Positions 33,453 through 41,787 are shown, counted from the first letter of the stretch. The stretch is 64,000 bases of DNA from an uncultured bacterium (GCA_937863685.1 CALMGM010000002.1:45869-109868); one strand, 5' to 3'. The notes: generated by a model from the letters alone, not told the origin. Program-made: numbers and translations.

Positions 33453-35681
33453 ATGAAAACGGACAGCAAAGCAAAGAAAGAGCAGAAAATAAGCCGCAGC
33501 CGCGAGATCTTCGGATTGTCGGTGATAATCCTGGGCCTGTTCCTATTGGTGGGCCTGGTTTCTTTTTCCGGAGGCGACAGCCACGGCTGGAAACAGGACT
33601 GGGCCAGGGCCAACTGGGGAGGGCCGCTGGGCGATATGCTGGCCTACGGCGTGATAAAAGCCATGGGTTACGCCGGCTTCATGCTGGCGGCCTTCCTGCT
33701 GATCTGGGGCTGGATCTGGCTGAGACACAAAGCCCTGGGACGCTCATTTGTCAACAGCCTGCTGGTGCTGGTATTCACCCTGCTGGGCCTGACCACCATC
33801 GGGCTGCTGCATGCTTCTTACTATACCGGCTCGATGGCCGGCGGAGGATTGGCGGGCACAATGCTGTCCGATCTGACCTATAATGCCTTCGGGCCGGTGG
33901 GCGCCTGGCTGATACTATTCGGATTGTTTTTGATCCTGCTGCTGGTGGGGACCGAGGTCAATTTCCAGCATTGGCTCAATATCGCGGTCCAGCCGGTCAA
34001 GGACGGCTTAAAAAGGGCCCAGGAGACGCCCAAGGAGCTGACCTTTAAAAAGAAGCCGGCGGTCAAGGCTGAGGCCGCCGAGGAATTCACCGAGGTTGAA
34101 GCGCCGGATGGAGAGCCGGAAAAACCTTCCCGACAGGCTCAATCCAAGACCCAGTCAAAACCCAGGCCCGAATCCAGGCCCCGCCTGACCAAGCTGGGCA
34201 ACGACTATCAAAGCCGCCTGCTGGCCCTGTTGGAGGAAGACCGGGACCGGACCGAAGTGGAAGAGGATGACAAGACCGGGATCCTGCTGGAGAAGCTGCA
34301 GGAGTTCGGGATCGAGGGCGAGATCACCGACCGATACACCGGGCCGGTGGTGACCAGGTATGAGTTCAAGCCGGCCCCCGGGGTCAAGGTCAATCAGATA
34401 TCCAACCTCTCCGATGATCTGGCTCTGGCCATGCAGGCCCACCGCATCCGGATACTGGCGCCCATCCCCGGCAAGGGGGTGGTGGGCATCGAGATCCCCA
34501 ATAGGCACCGCAAGCTGGTGATGCTCAAGGACCTCTTTCTGTCGGGCAACTTCAAGTCCCAGGAGGGTCCGCTGACCATGGCTCTGGGCAAGACCATCAC
34601 CGGCGAATCATTTTCGGCCGACCTTTCGGAGATGCCGCACATACTGATAGCCGGATCCACCGGCTCCGGCAAGAGCGTCTGCCTGAACACCATCATCACC
34701 AGTCTGCTCTACCTTTGCACCCCGGAGGACCTGCATTTCATCATGATCGATCCCAAGCGGATCGAACTGTCAATCTACCGGGGGATCCCGCACCTGCAGT
34801 TCCAGTACAAGGTGGACACCGGGGACAAGCCCATCACCCGGACCATCGAGGGGGTGGTGACAGATTCCCAGGAGGTGCTGCAGGTATTCCGTCTGGCGGT
34901 CAGCGAGATGGACGCCAGATACCGGGTGCTGGCCAAGGAAGGATGCCGCAACATAAGTGACTATAACCGCAAATCCGACAAGAAGATGTCGTATTTGCTT
35001 ATAGTGATAGACGAACTGGCCGACCTGATGCTTTCCCGCGAGGCCTCGGAGATAGAGAGCCGGATCGCCAAGCTGGCCCAGATGTCACGGGCGGTGGGTA
35101 TCCATCTGATCCTGGCCACCCAGCGGCCGTCGGTGGACGTCATCACCGGGGTGATCAAGGCCAATTTCCCGGCCCGGATCGCCTTCCAGGTGGCCTCCAA
35201 GACCGACTCCCGCACCGTGCTGGACGCCAACGGGGCCGAGACCCTGCTGGGACGGGGCGACATGCTGTACATGCCCCCGGGCAAGGCCGAGCCGCAGCGC
35301 CTGCACGGTCCGTTCATCTCCACCGCCGAGACCGAGAAGGTGGTCAGTTTCATAAAGGAATGGTACGGGGTGACCGAGGGTCAGGACCAGACAAAAACGG
35401 AGGATCGACCGGAGGCCAATAATGCCGAGTACAGCATGGAGGTGGCCCTTCCGCCCGAGGGATCGGGCGGGGAGGACGGACAGGACGATCTGTTCGACGA
35501 GGCCAAGGCCCTGGTGGTCAGGCATCAACAGGGTTCGGTATCGCTGCTGCAGCGCCGGCTCAAGGTGGGCTATTCCCGGGCGGCCCGGTTGATAGACCAG
35601 TTGGAGGCCGCCGGCGTGGTGGGCCCGTTCGACGGAAGCAAGGCCCGCGAAGTTTTAATCAAGAACGAGGAGGCGGAATGA
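33453..35681 (+). CDS. ftsK: DNA translocase FtsK/SpoIIIE
   Basis: A 742-residue protein; ATG 33453 is preferred over the TTG at 33450. Four N-terminal membrane helices (residues 20-170), a charged linker, then the motor: alpha/beta domains with GPVVTRYEFKPAPGVKVNQI, Walker A AGSTGSGKSVCLNT, Walker B LIVIDELADLM and ATQRPSVDVITGVIKANFP. The winged-helix gamma domain ends the protein (QGSVSLLQRRLKVGYSRAAR). It pumps chromosome ends through the septum, reading KOPS polarity, and activates XerCD at dif. Its stop overlaps lolA. Confidence 0.96.
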   Translation: MKTDSKAKKEQKISRSREIFGLSVIILGLFLLVGLVSFSGGDSHGWKQDWARANWGGPLGDMLAYGVIKAMGYAGFMLAAFLLIWGWIWLRHKALGRSFVNSLLVLVFTLLGLTTIGLLHASYYTGSMAGGGLAGTMLSDLTYNAFGPVGAWLILFGLFLILLLVGTEVNFQHWLNIAVQPVKDGLKRAQETPKELTFKKKPAVKAEAAEEFTEVEAPDGEPEKPSRQAQSKTQSKPRPESRPRLTKLGNDYQSRLLALLEEDRDRTEVEEDDKTGILLEKLQEFGIEGEITDRYTGPVVTRYEFKPAPGVKVNQISNLSDDLALAMQAHRIRILAPIPGKGVVGIEIPNRHRKLVMLKDLFLSGNFKSQEGPLTMALGKTITGESFSADLSEMPHILIAGSTGSGKSVCLNTIITSLLYLCTPEDLHFIMIDPKRIELSIYRGIPHLQFQYKVDTGDKPITRTIEGVVTDSQEVLQVFRLAVSEMDARYRVLAKEGCRNISDYNRKSDKKMSYLLIVIDELADLMLSREASEIESRIAKLAQMSRAVGIHLILATQRPSVDVITGVIKANFPARIAFQVASKTDSRTVLDANGAETLLGRGDMLYMPPGKAEPQRLHGPFISTAETEKVVSFIKEWYGVTEGQDQTKTEDRPEANNAEYSMEVALPPEGSGGEDGQDDLFDEAKALVVRHQQGSVSLLQRRLKVGYSRAARLIDQLEAAGVVGPFDGSKAREVLIKNEEAE

Positions 35682-36310
35682 TCAAGAGAATGGCTATCCT
35701 GGGGGTCGGATTGCTGCTGTTAGCCTCGGGGATATCTTTTGCCCAGGAGGCGGAGGCGATCATGGCCCAGGTCAGGGCCCGATATAAGGACATCAACGAT
35801 TACAAGGCCGACCTGGTGCTGATCTCCTGCGCTTCGGCCACCGGCACCTGCCACCGCTTCGAGGGCAAGGTGGAGATGAAGCGGCCCAACAAACTGCGGA
35901 TGGACATCAAGAAGCCGGAGGCCCAGCAGATCGTCTGCGACGGCAAGAGCCTGTGGCTGTACCTGGAAAAGGACAAACAGGTGATCCGGACCAATATAGA
36001 AGAGACCAAGGATTTTCTGGTGCTGCTGAATCCCTTTGACAAGCTGCTGACCGGGAAGGTCAAGAACAGCTGCAAGACCAACGGCAACCACCAGTGCTGG
36101 CTGGATATCCCGGAGTTCAAGGACCTGTTCAAGGAGGTCAAGATAATCGTGGACAAGAAGACCTACGAGATCACCGGGATAGACGTGGTGGACCTTGACG
36201 ACAACTCCAGCGAGTACAGCTTCACCAAGATCAAGACCAATTCCGGGATCAAGGACGACCGCTTCAAATTTGTTGTTCCCAAGAATGCCAAACTGATCGA
36301 CGCCAATTGA
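35678..36310 (+). CDS. lolA: Outer-membrane lipoprotein carrier protein LolA
   Basis: A 210-residue periplasmic protein: signal peptide MIKRMAILGVGLLLLASGISFA, then the unclosed-barrel fold with MAQVRARYKDINDYKADLVL, FEGKVEMKRPNKLRMDIKKP and KSLWLYLEKDKQVI. It carries lipoproteins from LolCDE to the outer membrane. Four or more Cys (CASATGTC; KNSCKTNGNHQC) are unusual for LolA and could form disulfides. ATGA overlap with ftsK (the ftsK-lolA pair is common). It supports a diderm envelope. Confidence 0.9.
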   Translation: MIKRMAILGVGLLLLASGISFAQEAEAIMAQVRARYKDINDYKADLVLISCASATGTCHRFEGKVEMKRPNKLRMDIKKPEAQQIVCDGKSLWLYLEKDKQVIRTNIEETKDFLVLLNPFDKLLTGKVKNSCKTNGNHQCWLDIPEFKDLFKEVKIIVDKKTYEITGIDVVDLDDNSSEYSFTKIKTNSGIKDDRFKFVVPKNAKLIDAN

Positions 36311-36354
36311 TAAATGCCAGCGTAAAGCGTATAGCGAATAGGGTATAGGGGACA

Positions 36355-36416
36355 GTTCACAGTTTACGATTCACGATTTACGATTAACAATTCACGCTTC
36401 ACGCTTCACGATTAAC
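36355..36416 (+). repeat. Degenerate tandem TTCACGAT/TTTACGAT repeats
   Basis: About seven 8-9-base units of the form TT(C/T)ACG(A/C)T fill the lolA-yajQ spacer. Beyond that the 36311-36448 gap holds only CAATAAC-type repeats and no gene. Confidence 0.7.
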
Positions 36417-36448
36417 CATTACCCAATAACCAATAACTAACAACTAAT

Positions 36449-36943
36449 ATGAGCCAGAGTTCATTCGATATCGTATCCAAGATCGACGCCCAGGAGCTGA
36501 AGAACGCCATAGTGATGGCCCAGAAGGAGATGATCGGGCGGTTCGACTTCAAGGGCACCAACTGCCAGCTGGAGCAGGGCCCCGAGCAGATCACCCTGCT
36601 GGCCAGCGACGAGTTCAAGCGCAAAAGCATGCTGGACATACTTTACGGCAAGATGGTCAAGCGCGGGCTGTCGGTAAAATGCCTGGAGCTGGGCCCGGTG
36701 GACACCGCCGCCAAGGGCATGCTGCGCCAGGAGCTGAAGCTGGTGCAGGGTATCCCCATGGAGAAGGCCAAGGAGATGGTCAAGCGCATCAAGGCCAGCG
36801 GGATCAGGGTCCAGGCCCAGATCCAGGACCAGCAGGTGCGGGTCTCCGGAAAGGACAAGGACGACCTGCAGAAGGTGATCGCCCTGTTCCGGGAGGACGA
36901 CCTGGGGCTGGCATTGCAGTTCACCAATTATAGGACCACCTGA
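36449..36943 (+). CDS. yajQ: YajQ family nucleotide/cyclic-di-GMP-binding protein
   Basis: A 164-residue protein with two ferredoxin-like domains. SSFDIVSKIDAQELKNAI, IGRFDFKGTNCQLE and the KVSGKDKDDLQKVIALFRE-type ending (here RVSGKDKDDLQKVIALFRE) match the family closely. Some members bind c-di-GMP and act with transcription factors; others bind tRNA or nucleotides. No partner is apparent. Strong rho-independent hairpin downstream. Confidence 0.93.
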   Translation: MSQSSFDIVSKIDAQELKNAIVMAQKEMIGRFDFKGTNCQLEQGPEQITLLASDEFKRKSMLDILYGKMVKRGLSVKCLELGPVDTAAKGMLRQELKLVQGIPMEKAKEMVKRIKASGIRVQAQIQDQQVRVSGKDKDDLQKVIALFREDDLGLALQFTNYRTT

Positions 36944-36972
36944 CCGCCCCCCGCGGGACGACCTCACCCCTG

Positions 36973-37007
36973 CCCCTCTCCAAATGAATTTGGAGAGGGG
37001 GGTTTTT
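36973..37007 (+). terminator. Terminator/palindromic repeat after yajQ
   Basis: A 13-bp stem, CCCCTCTCCAAAT (36973-36985) with ATTTGGAGAGGGG (36988-37000), then GG and TTTTT. It is also a member of the CCTCACCCC...CTCTCC repeat family. Confidence 0.85.
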
Positions 37008-37036
37008 ATTTGGTCATTGCGAATGGCAGATTACCG

Positions 37037-37113
37037 TAGGGACACGGCGTGCCGTGTCCGAAACGCCCCCGTCGGGGCGACCCCACCCAACCCTCCCCCG
37101 GGGGGAGAGGGTT
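37037..37113. repeat. GTAGGGACACGGC palindrome with C-rich tail, copy 1 (uninterrupted)
   Basis: GGACACGGC-gt-GCCGTGTCC (37040-37059), then GAAACGCCCC, ACCCAACC and a CCCTCCCCC/GGGGGAGAGGG hairpin with a T-run near 37113, which may also terminate transcription. Part of the 36944-37981 gene-poor stretch, which holds palindromes, one 21-bp minisatellite and no gene I can support. Confidence 0.75.
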
Positions 37114-37207
37114 TTTTTATTTTATTAGCCCTTCTTGTCATTCCCGTGCAGACAGGAATCCAGGCCATTGGCCACATAAGGCACAAAAGGCGCAAAGGTA
37201 TTTTTTC

Positions 37208-37340
37208 GTAGGGACACGGCGTTCAGCCTACGTAGCCGGACGACATTTAAATGCAGATACTTCGGCGAAGTGGGCTGCCGTGTCCGAAACGCCCCCGGCG
37301 GGGCGACCCCACCCCAGCCCCTCCCCCGGGGGGAGAGGGG
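37208..37340. repeat. GTAGGGACACGGC palindrome, copy 2, with 54-bp loop insertion
   Basis: The left arm ends at 37220 and the right arm GCCGTGTCC starts at 37277. The 2-base loop of copy 1 is replaced by 56 bases containing CTACGTAG, ATTTAAAT and ACTTCG-g-CGAAGT palindromes. The tail after the right arm matches copy 1. Confidence 0.75.
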
Positions 37341-37399
37341 AAACATAATTCCCCCTACCTGCATGCCCGGCGGGCAGGCCGAAGGTAACGTTAAGGGGT

Positions 37400-37714
37400 C
37401 AATCGGGTCCGATGAGAGGACGAACGGGACCGATCACTGCCCAAAAGGTCCCGATTTATATCCGAACGGGACCGATCAGGGGTCGAGAGGGACTGTTCTT
37501 TGCTCAAACGGGCCTGATAAGAGGCCGAACGGGACCGATGAGAGGTCGAGAGGGACTGTTCTTTGTCCGAACGGGACAGATGGGAGGTCAAACGGGACCG
37601 ATCAGGGTTCGAATGGGACCGATAAAAGGCTGAACGGGACTGATAAGAGGGGGAACGGGACCGATCACTGTCCGAAAGGATCCGATTATCGTCCGAACGG
37701 GCCTGATCTGAACA
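37400..37714. repeat. 21-bp tandem repeat array (15 units)
   Basis: Fifteen diverged 21-bp units in exact register, with core CGAACGGGACCGAT. Most units carry the dyad CGG-GA-CCG. Units CGAGAGGGACTGTTCTTTG recur twice (37484 and 37547), each two or three units apart from the common type, suggesting higher-order duplication. Because 21 is divisible by 3 and units lack stops, open frames run through in several phases. The + frame (about 37270-37824) would give a heptapeptide repeat of the form NGTDxxx. I do not accept it as a proven gene. Confidence 0.9.
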
Positions 37715-37901
37715 AGGAAAACAGAAATAAACCTAATAATACATGGGGCAAAATAATCGGATCAGATTATAACGCAAAAGGTTATGGCTCTATTAGTTAT
37801 TGGTTGATTATTATAGGTTTTTAGGGAAAATGGCGATCCGGTGGAAAGCCAGAATATAACATATTATATTGCTTATGGTTATAATTTGGTTAAAATTACT
37901 G

Positions 37902-37931
37902 TTGACATTATGATAAATTTGGGTGCATAAT
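37902..37931 (+). promoter_or_regulatory. Candidate promoter of the accessory GNAT gene
   Basis: TTGACA (37902-37907), 18 bases, CATAAT (37926-37931). Expected start about 37938, 44 bases before the GTG start. Confidence 0.5.
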
Positions 37932-37981
37932 TACATTTATAATAGGCTATTATAAGACGGCAGTAATTCTTATATATATTA

Positions 37982-38452
37982 GTGATAAAAGGTAAATTCA
38001 AATTCTTAAAACCCGGACCGCTGGCCGACGGCGAACTGCAAGTGGTGCTGGTAAAGACCACTCCGGCCGACCCGGTAAAAAAGTATGTGCCGGGATACGA
38101 GTTCGAGATGCGGGAAAAAGGCCGCCGGGCCGGCGCCATCCGGCTGAGGATCGGGCGGACCAGGCCGCTGAGCGGCTGGTGCGGGCATATCGGATACGAG
38201 GTGGACGAGAATTACCGGGGCAAACATTTTGCCGCCCGGGCCTGCCGGCTGATATTTCCCATAGCCTATGCCCACGGCCTGCGGACCATATGGATAACCT
38301 GCGATCCCAGGAATATGGCCTCGCGGCGGACCTGCGAGATAGCCGGGGGGAAGTATGCGGATACCAGGCCGGTGCCCAAGGGGACGGAGATGTACCGGGA
38401 AGGGAAGCGCCGGGTGAGAAGGTATAGGTTTGATTTAAAAGGTTTTAATTAA
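37982..38452 (+). CDS. GNAT-family N-acetyltransferase
   Basis: A 156-residue protein starting at GTG 37982, with no strong ribosome site. The GNAT core is recognisable: GHIGYEVDENYRGKHFAARACRLIF contains the acetyl-CoA-binding R/Q-x-x-G-x-A turn (split here as NYRGKHFA), followed by LRTIWITCDPRNMASRRTCEIAGG, the beta5/alpha4 region. It acetylates an amine on an unknown substrate (RimJ/RimI-like or small molecule). GC content is high compared with the two genes that follow, so it may belong to the host rather than the accessory island. Confidence 0.78.
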   Translation: MIKGKFKFLKPGPLADGELQVVLVKTTPADPVKKYVPGYEFEMREKGRRAGAIRLRIGRTRPLSGWCGHIGYEVDENYRGKHFAARACRLIFPIAYAHGLRTIWITCDPRNMASRRTCEIAGGKYADTRPVPKGTEMYREGKRRVRRYRFDLKGFN

Positions 38453-38500
38453 TAATGTAATTACTTATTAAATTGTCAGTATAGAAGAAAGGGGCTGTAA

Positions 38501-39748
38501 ATGCCAACAATTCAGCAGTACATTAATGATCGCAATAAATATAAAGTGGATCATACATATCAAAGACCAAATGATGCGTGGTCCTATGAGGACAATCAAT
38601 GTTTTATTGATACTATTTTGCGGGGGGAGCCTATACCTATATTCTTTCTAAATTTCGATTCAACAAATAATGTATACTACATTGTGGATGGACAACAACG
38701 GCTCAATTGCATTTGTAACTTTTATGACAATAAAATAAAATTAAATGACAAATTTTCCGGTTTATCTAATTGTGGTAAAACCTTTAATGGTGAAATTCCA
38801 TTAGAAGATGACCAAAAAGAAAAATTCTTGAAGTACCAACTTTCCTTCCATATTATGGAAGACTATGATGACGAACGTGTACGCTTAATATTTTCAAGAC
38901 TTCAGCGTGGCAAACCATTGCAAGTAGGTGAGAGGCTTAATGCTAAACCCGGTGAAATAGTTAAGATAATGCGAAAAATAGCGCATCACCCATTCTTATC
39001 AAAATCAACAGCCGTTGCAAAGAACCGATATGGAATTTACCCAGATGCCGCTCGAATCCTCTTTTACGAAAAATATAAGGCACGCCAATGTGGGACCAAT
39101 GAATTGCATACTTTCTTTGACGATTATAGAGAGCTTGGAGATGTTTCCCCTGAGTATAAGACAGCTATTAAGGTGCTTAACTACCTTGTGGATTGCTTCC
39201 CAATAGAAAATGGACCATACTCATTTTTCGAGAAACATGCTTGGGTTTTTGGAGTCTATACGATGATTCGCGAATTACAACTTGGATATTCACTCGTGGG
39301 GCAAGAGAGTAATATCCATGCCTTTGTTCAGGATTTCCACAAGAAAGTTTACAGTGAAGATTTCCGAAGATCAAAGACAGAGTATCAAAGATTTTATGAT
39401 AATGTCAGGGGCGGCTGGTCGGAAAAGATAGTAGCTTTGCGTAGAGATATCCTTATAAAAGAGTTCTTGAGTAAGCATAAAGTTATTGAACTAGATGATA
39501 AGAGACAAATATCTGACAAAGAGAAAAAAGATCTCTTTATGAAACATCTAATGTGTCAAATGTGCGCTAGGGTATTCAAGAGTCAGAAAGAAGTGGAATA
39601 CCATCATAAAGAGTATTATTCAATGGGTGGAAAAACAAAAAAAGAAAATATTATGGTACTATGTTCTAACTGCCATGATTTAATTCACGGGCGAAGAAAG
39701 ATTGAGACCCCTTCCGAAAAAGAAATATCACAAGAAGAAGATGAATAG
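38501..39748 (+). CDS. DUF262 (GmrS-like) protein with C-terminal HNH nuclease
   Basis: A 415-residue protein. The DUF262/ParB-like N-terminus carries YQRPNDAWSYEDNQCFIDTI and the diagnostic VDGQQRL (residues 63-68), which hydrolyses nucleotides in GmrSD-type systems. The C-terminus is an HNH finger: CQMC (352-355), EYHHKEYYSMGG (His368/369), then NIMVLCSNCHDLIHG (Cys388/391 and His). DUF262-HNH proteins act in type IV restriction of modified DNA (GmrSD, BrxU, SspE). This gene is AT-rich and has a good AAAGGGG site. A TIR-domain gene follows 123 bases downstream. Defence role is inferred. Confidence 0.85.
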   Translation: MPTIQQYINDRNKYKVDHTYQRPNDAWSYEDNQCFIDTILRGEPIPIFFLNFDSTNNVYYIVDGQQRLNCICNFYDNKIKLNDKFSGLSNCGKTFNGEIPLEDDQKEKFLKYQLSFHIMEDYDDERVRLIFSRLQRGKPLQVGERLNAKPGEIVKIMRKIAHHPFLSKSTAVAKNRYGIYPDAARILFYEKYKARQCGTNELHTFFDDYRELGDVSPEYKTAIKVLNYLVDCFPIENGPYSFFEKHAWVFGVYTMIRELQLGYSLVGQESNIHAFVQDFHKKVYSEDFRRSKTEYQRFYDNVRGGWSEKIVALRRDILIKEFLSKHKVIELDDKRQISDKEKKDLFMKHLMCQMCARVFKSQKEVEYHHKEYYSMGGKTKKENIMVLCSNCHDLIHGRRKIETPSEKEISQEEDE

Positions 39749-39871
39749 TCAATATCATTTTGATAAAACCGACACACCACATTAAAAATTAGGTTTATAT
39801 AAGGCAGATAAAAGAAATTATAATTACACAAATAATAAACAGTAACATCATTTATATAAAGGAGAAATGAT

Positions 39872-40981
39872 ATGGTAAAAATGATAAAGCAAAAAGAAAG
39901 CACGAGAAAAAAAACAATACGGCAGACCGATGTCCCAAGTTGTTCGCTTGAAGAAGCAATAAAATTCCCTAAAGTTATTGCAGAACAATATGCTTTTAAG
40001 CCATCATCTCCATTAGAAATTGCGGCCGGTTTAGGAGTGCAGCCAACAACAAGTGGGTTTAGAATGTTATGCGGTGCATCCTCGGCTTATGGACTAACTA
40101 CAGGAAGTTATAATTCTGCGTCAATTGAACTAACAGAACTTGGTTTGAAAATTGTTCGTCCATTAACTGAAGGAGAGGATGCAATAGCAAAAAAAGAAGC
40201 GATACTAAAACCACGTATTTTTAATGAATTTCTTACAAAATATTCTGGGGCAGCTCTGCCCAGAAACGATATTGCTGTAAACGTGCTTGTGACATTAGGT
40301 GTGCCGAAGGATCGGGCTAAAGAAGTTTTTGAGCTAATAATCGAAAACGCTGATGTAGTTGGGATTACTCGTGAAATAAAAGAAAAAAAATATATTGATT
40401 TAAAGAATATTAACATACCTAAAGTTGTTGATGCCAATGAATCCCAAAACATTGATTTTGAAAACGGTAACGAACCACCACAAGATAATCTACAACTAAT
40501 TAATTCAACAAACCAATTACCAATATCTTCTGAAATTATAAAGCGAGTTTATATTTCTCATGGTAAAAATCAAGAATTTCTAGACCCAATTAAGAAGCTT
40601 TTAAAATTTGGTGAATTAGAACCTACTATATCGATTGAAAAAGTATCTGTGTCTCAACCTGTTCCAGATAAAGTAATGAATGACATGAGATCTTGTGGTG
40701 CTGCTATAATTCATGTTGATGCAGAATTAAAATTGATTGATTCTGAAGCAAAAGAACATGTTGTATTAAACCCTAATGTATTGATGGAAATTGGTGCAGC
40801 AATGGCTTTATATGGGAGGCGATTTATTTTACTTGTAAAAGAAGGTGTGAAGTTGCCGTCAAACTTGCAAGGATTATTTGAGGTTCGGTACTCAGGTGAT
40901 AAATTAGATGGTGATGCGACTATAAAGCTTCTAGAAGGAATTAATGATATTAAGAATCATCCACTACCTGTGCGAAAATAA
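39872..40981 (+). CDS. Protein with winged-helix-like N-terminus and C-terminal TIR-like (CAP12/Pycsar-type) domain
   Basis: A 369-residue protein with AAAGGAG upstream. Residues 25-165 are helical and resemble DUF5343-type winged-helix regions (SSPLEIAAGLGV; AALPRNDIAVNVLVTLGV). A polar linker (185-220) follows. Residues 224-345 form a TIR-like domain: RVYISHGKNQEFLDPIKKLL, then DMRSCGAAIIHVDAE, and NPNVLMEIGAAMALYGRRFI, with Glu306 in the place of the family's catalytic Glu. This matches predicted nucleotide-binding TIR domains in CBASS/Pycsar effectors that destroy NAD+. AT-rich, paired with the DUF262-HNH gene, and followed by a hairpin. NADase function is inferred. Confidence 0.75.
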   Translation: MVKMIKQKESTRKKTIRQTDVPSCSLEEAIKFPKVIAEQYAFKPSSPLEIAAGLGVQPTTSGFRMLCGASSAYGLTTGSYNSASIELTELGLKIVRPLTEGEDAIAKKEAILKPRIFNEFLTKYSGAALPRNDIAVNVLVTLGVPKDRAKEVFELIIENADVVGITREIKEKKYIDLKNINIPKVVDANESQNIDFENGNEPPQDNLQLINSTNQLPISSEIIKRVYISHGKNQEFLDPIKKLLKFGELEPTISIEKVSVSQPVPDKVMNDMRSCGAAIIHVDAELKLIDSEAKEHVVLNPNVLMEIGAAMALYGRRFILLVKEGVKLPSNLQGLFEVRYSGDKLDGDATIKLLEGINDIKNHPLPVRK

Positions 40982-41028
40982 AAGCAACGTGGGTGTCAGG
41001 TAATAAAGCCATAAAAAATATTTATTCT

Positions 41029-41060
41029 GAAGCCCTCTCCCAAAAGGGAGGGCTTCTTAA
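41029..41060 (+). terminator. Hairpin after the TIR gene
   Basis: GAAGCCCTCTCCC-aaaa-GGGAGGGCTTC with a 2-base bulge, followed by TTAATTT. Probable terminator of the accessory transcript. Confidence 0.7.
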
Positions 41061-41185
41061 TTTCTCCCCTTGCATTTTCCCGCGGTATACTGCCGGGGTT
41101 ACCGACCTCCCCCATGTCCCCCTCCCGGTAGGAGGGGGAGGCTTGGTTCCCTCCCTTGACGGGGGAGGGGCAGGGGTGGGGTCAT
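41061..41185 (+). repeat. Left direct repeat flanking the DUF559 gene
   Basis: Starts TTTCTCCCCTTGCATTTT and ends GGTGGGGTCAT. It includes a CCTCCCGGTAGGAGGGGGAG hairpin and the motif GGGGTTACCGACCTCCCCC. Closely matches 41590-41711. Confidence 0.85.
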
Positions 41186-41195
41186 AAAAAAGCAT

Positions 41196-41561
41196 ATGCG
41201 AACATTACTTATACGTCGTCAAAAAATAAAAAATGAAAAACTTGAACTAGCCAAGAAAATGCGCCGCCGGATGACTTTAGGCGAACGATGTTTTTGGAAT
41301 ATAGTTCGACATGATAAGGTGGCAAACCTTCATTTCAGAAGGCAACAGATAATTCATGGTTTTATTGCTGACTTTTATTGCAACGATATTAATTTGGTAG
41401 TTGAAATCGACGGAGGCATACATGAAGAGCAAAAAGATTACGATAAGCTCCGGGATAGTATAATAAACCAACACGGCATCAAAGTCATCCGTTTTACCAA
41501 TGAAGATGTGCTGAACAAAGGCGATTGGGTGAAAGAGCGAATACTCGAATTTGTAAAATGA
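41196..41561 (+). CDS. DUF559-family endonuclease-like protein
   Basis: A 121-residue protein of the Vsr-like PD-(D/E)xK fold. KKMRRRMTLGERCFWNIVRHD, then NLHFRRQQIIHGFIADFYCND, INLVVEIDGGIHEEQKDYDK and KVIRFTNEDVLN are the four DUF559 blocks; the Asp/Glu/Asp in ADFYC/VEIDGG are the probable catalytic acids. AT-rich. Bracketed by two 120-125 bp direct repeats, which suggests a mobile cassette. A role in DNA repair, restriction or repeat mobilisation is not settled. Confidence 0.85.
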   Translation: MRTLLIRRQKIKNEKLELAKKMRRRMTLGERCFWNIVRHDKVANLHFRRQQIIHGFIADFYCNDINLVVEIDGGIHEEQKDYDKLRDSIINQHGIKVIRFTNEDVLNKGDWVKERILEFVK

Positions 41562-41589
41562 CCCCGGCCCCCGAACGGGGGCCGCTTCA

Positions 41590-41711
41590 TTTCTTCCCTC
41601 GCATTTTTCTGCGTAAACTACCGGGGTTACCGACCTCCCCCTAATCCCCCTCCCGGTAGGAGGGGGAGACTCAGTTCCTTCCCCTGACGGGGGAGGGAAG
41701 GGTGGGGTCAT
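41590..41711 (+). repeat. Right direct repeat flanking the DUF559 gene
   Basis: A diverged copy of 41061-41185 (TTTCTTCCCTCGCATTTTT ... GGTGGGGTCAT). Immediately after it, the left end of the repeat starts again (TTTCTCCCCTTGCATTTT at 41711-41728), a third partial copy. Confidence 0.85.
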
Positions 41712-41719
41712 TTCTCCCC

Positions 41720-41748
41720 TTGCATTTTCGCCCTCTATCTGCGATAAT
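41720..41748 (+). promoter_or_regulatory. Promoter of pilB, with -35 box supplied by repeat end
   Basis: TTGCAT (41720-41725), 17 bases, GATAAT (41743-41748). Expected start about 41755, 33 bases before the ATG. The -35 hexamer lies in the third partial repeat. Confidence 0.5.
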
Positions 41749-41787
41749 ATTTCAATCAACCCTCTGCAACACAAACAAATCACTCAT

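Noticed and set aside
37400..37714. CRISPR array
   Set aside because: Units are contiguous 21-bp repeats with no spacers, and no cas genes were seen.
37270..37824. A 184-codon + strand open frame across the 21-bp array
   Set aside because: The open frame is explained by a period divisible by three without stops; two other frames are also open, the upstream part is palindromic repeat, and no ribosome site or conserved domain supports translation.
40993..41187. Open frame MSGNKAIKNIYSEAL... before DUF559
   Set aside because: Most of it is the flanking repeat translated; composition is not protein-like.
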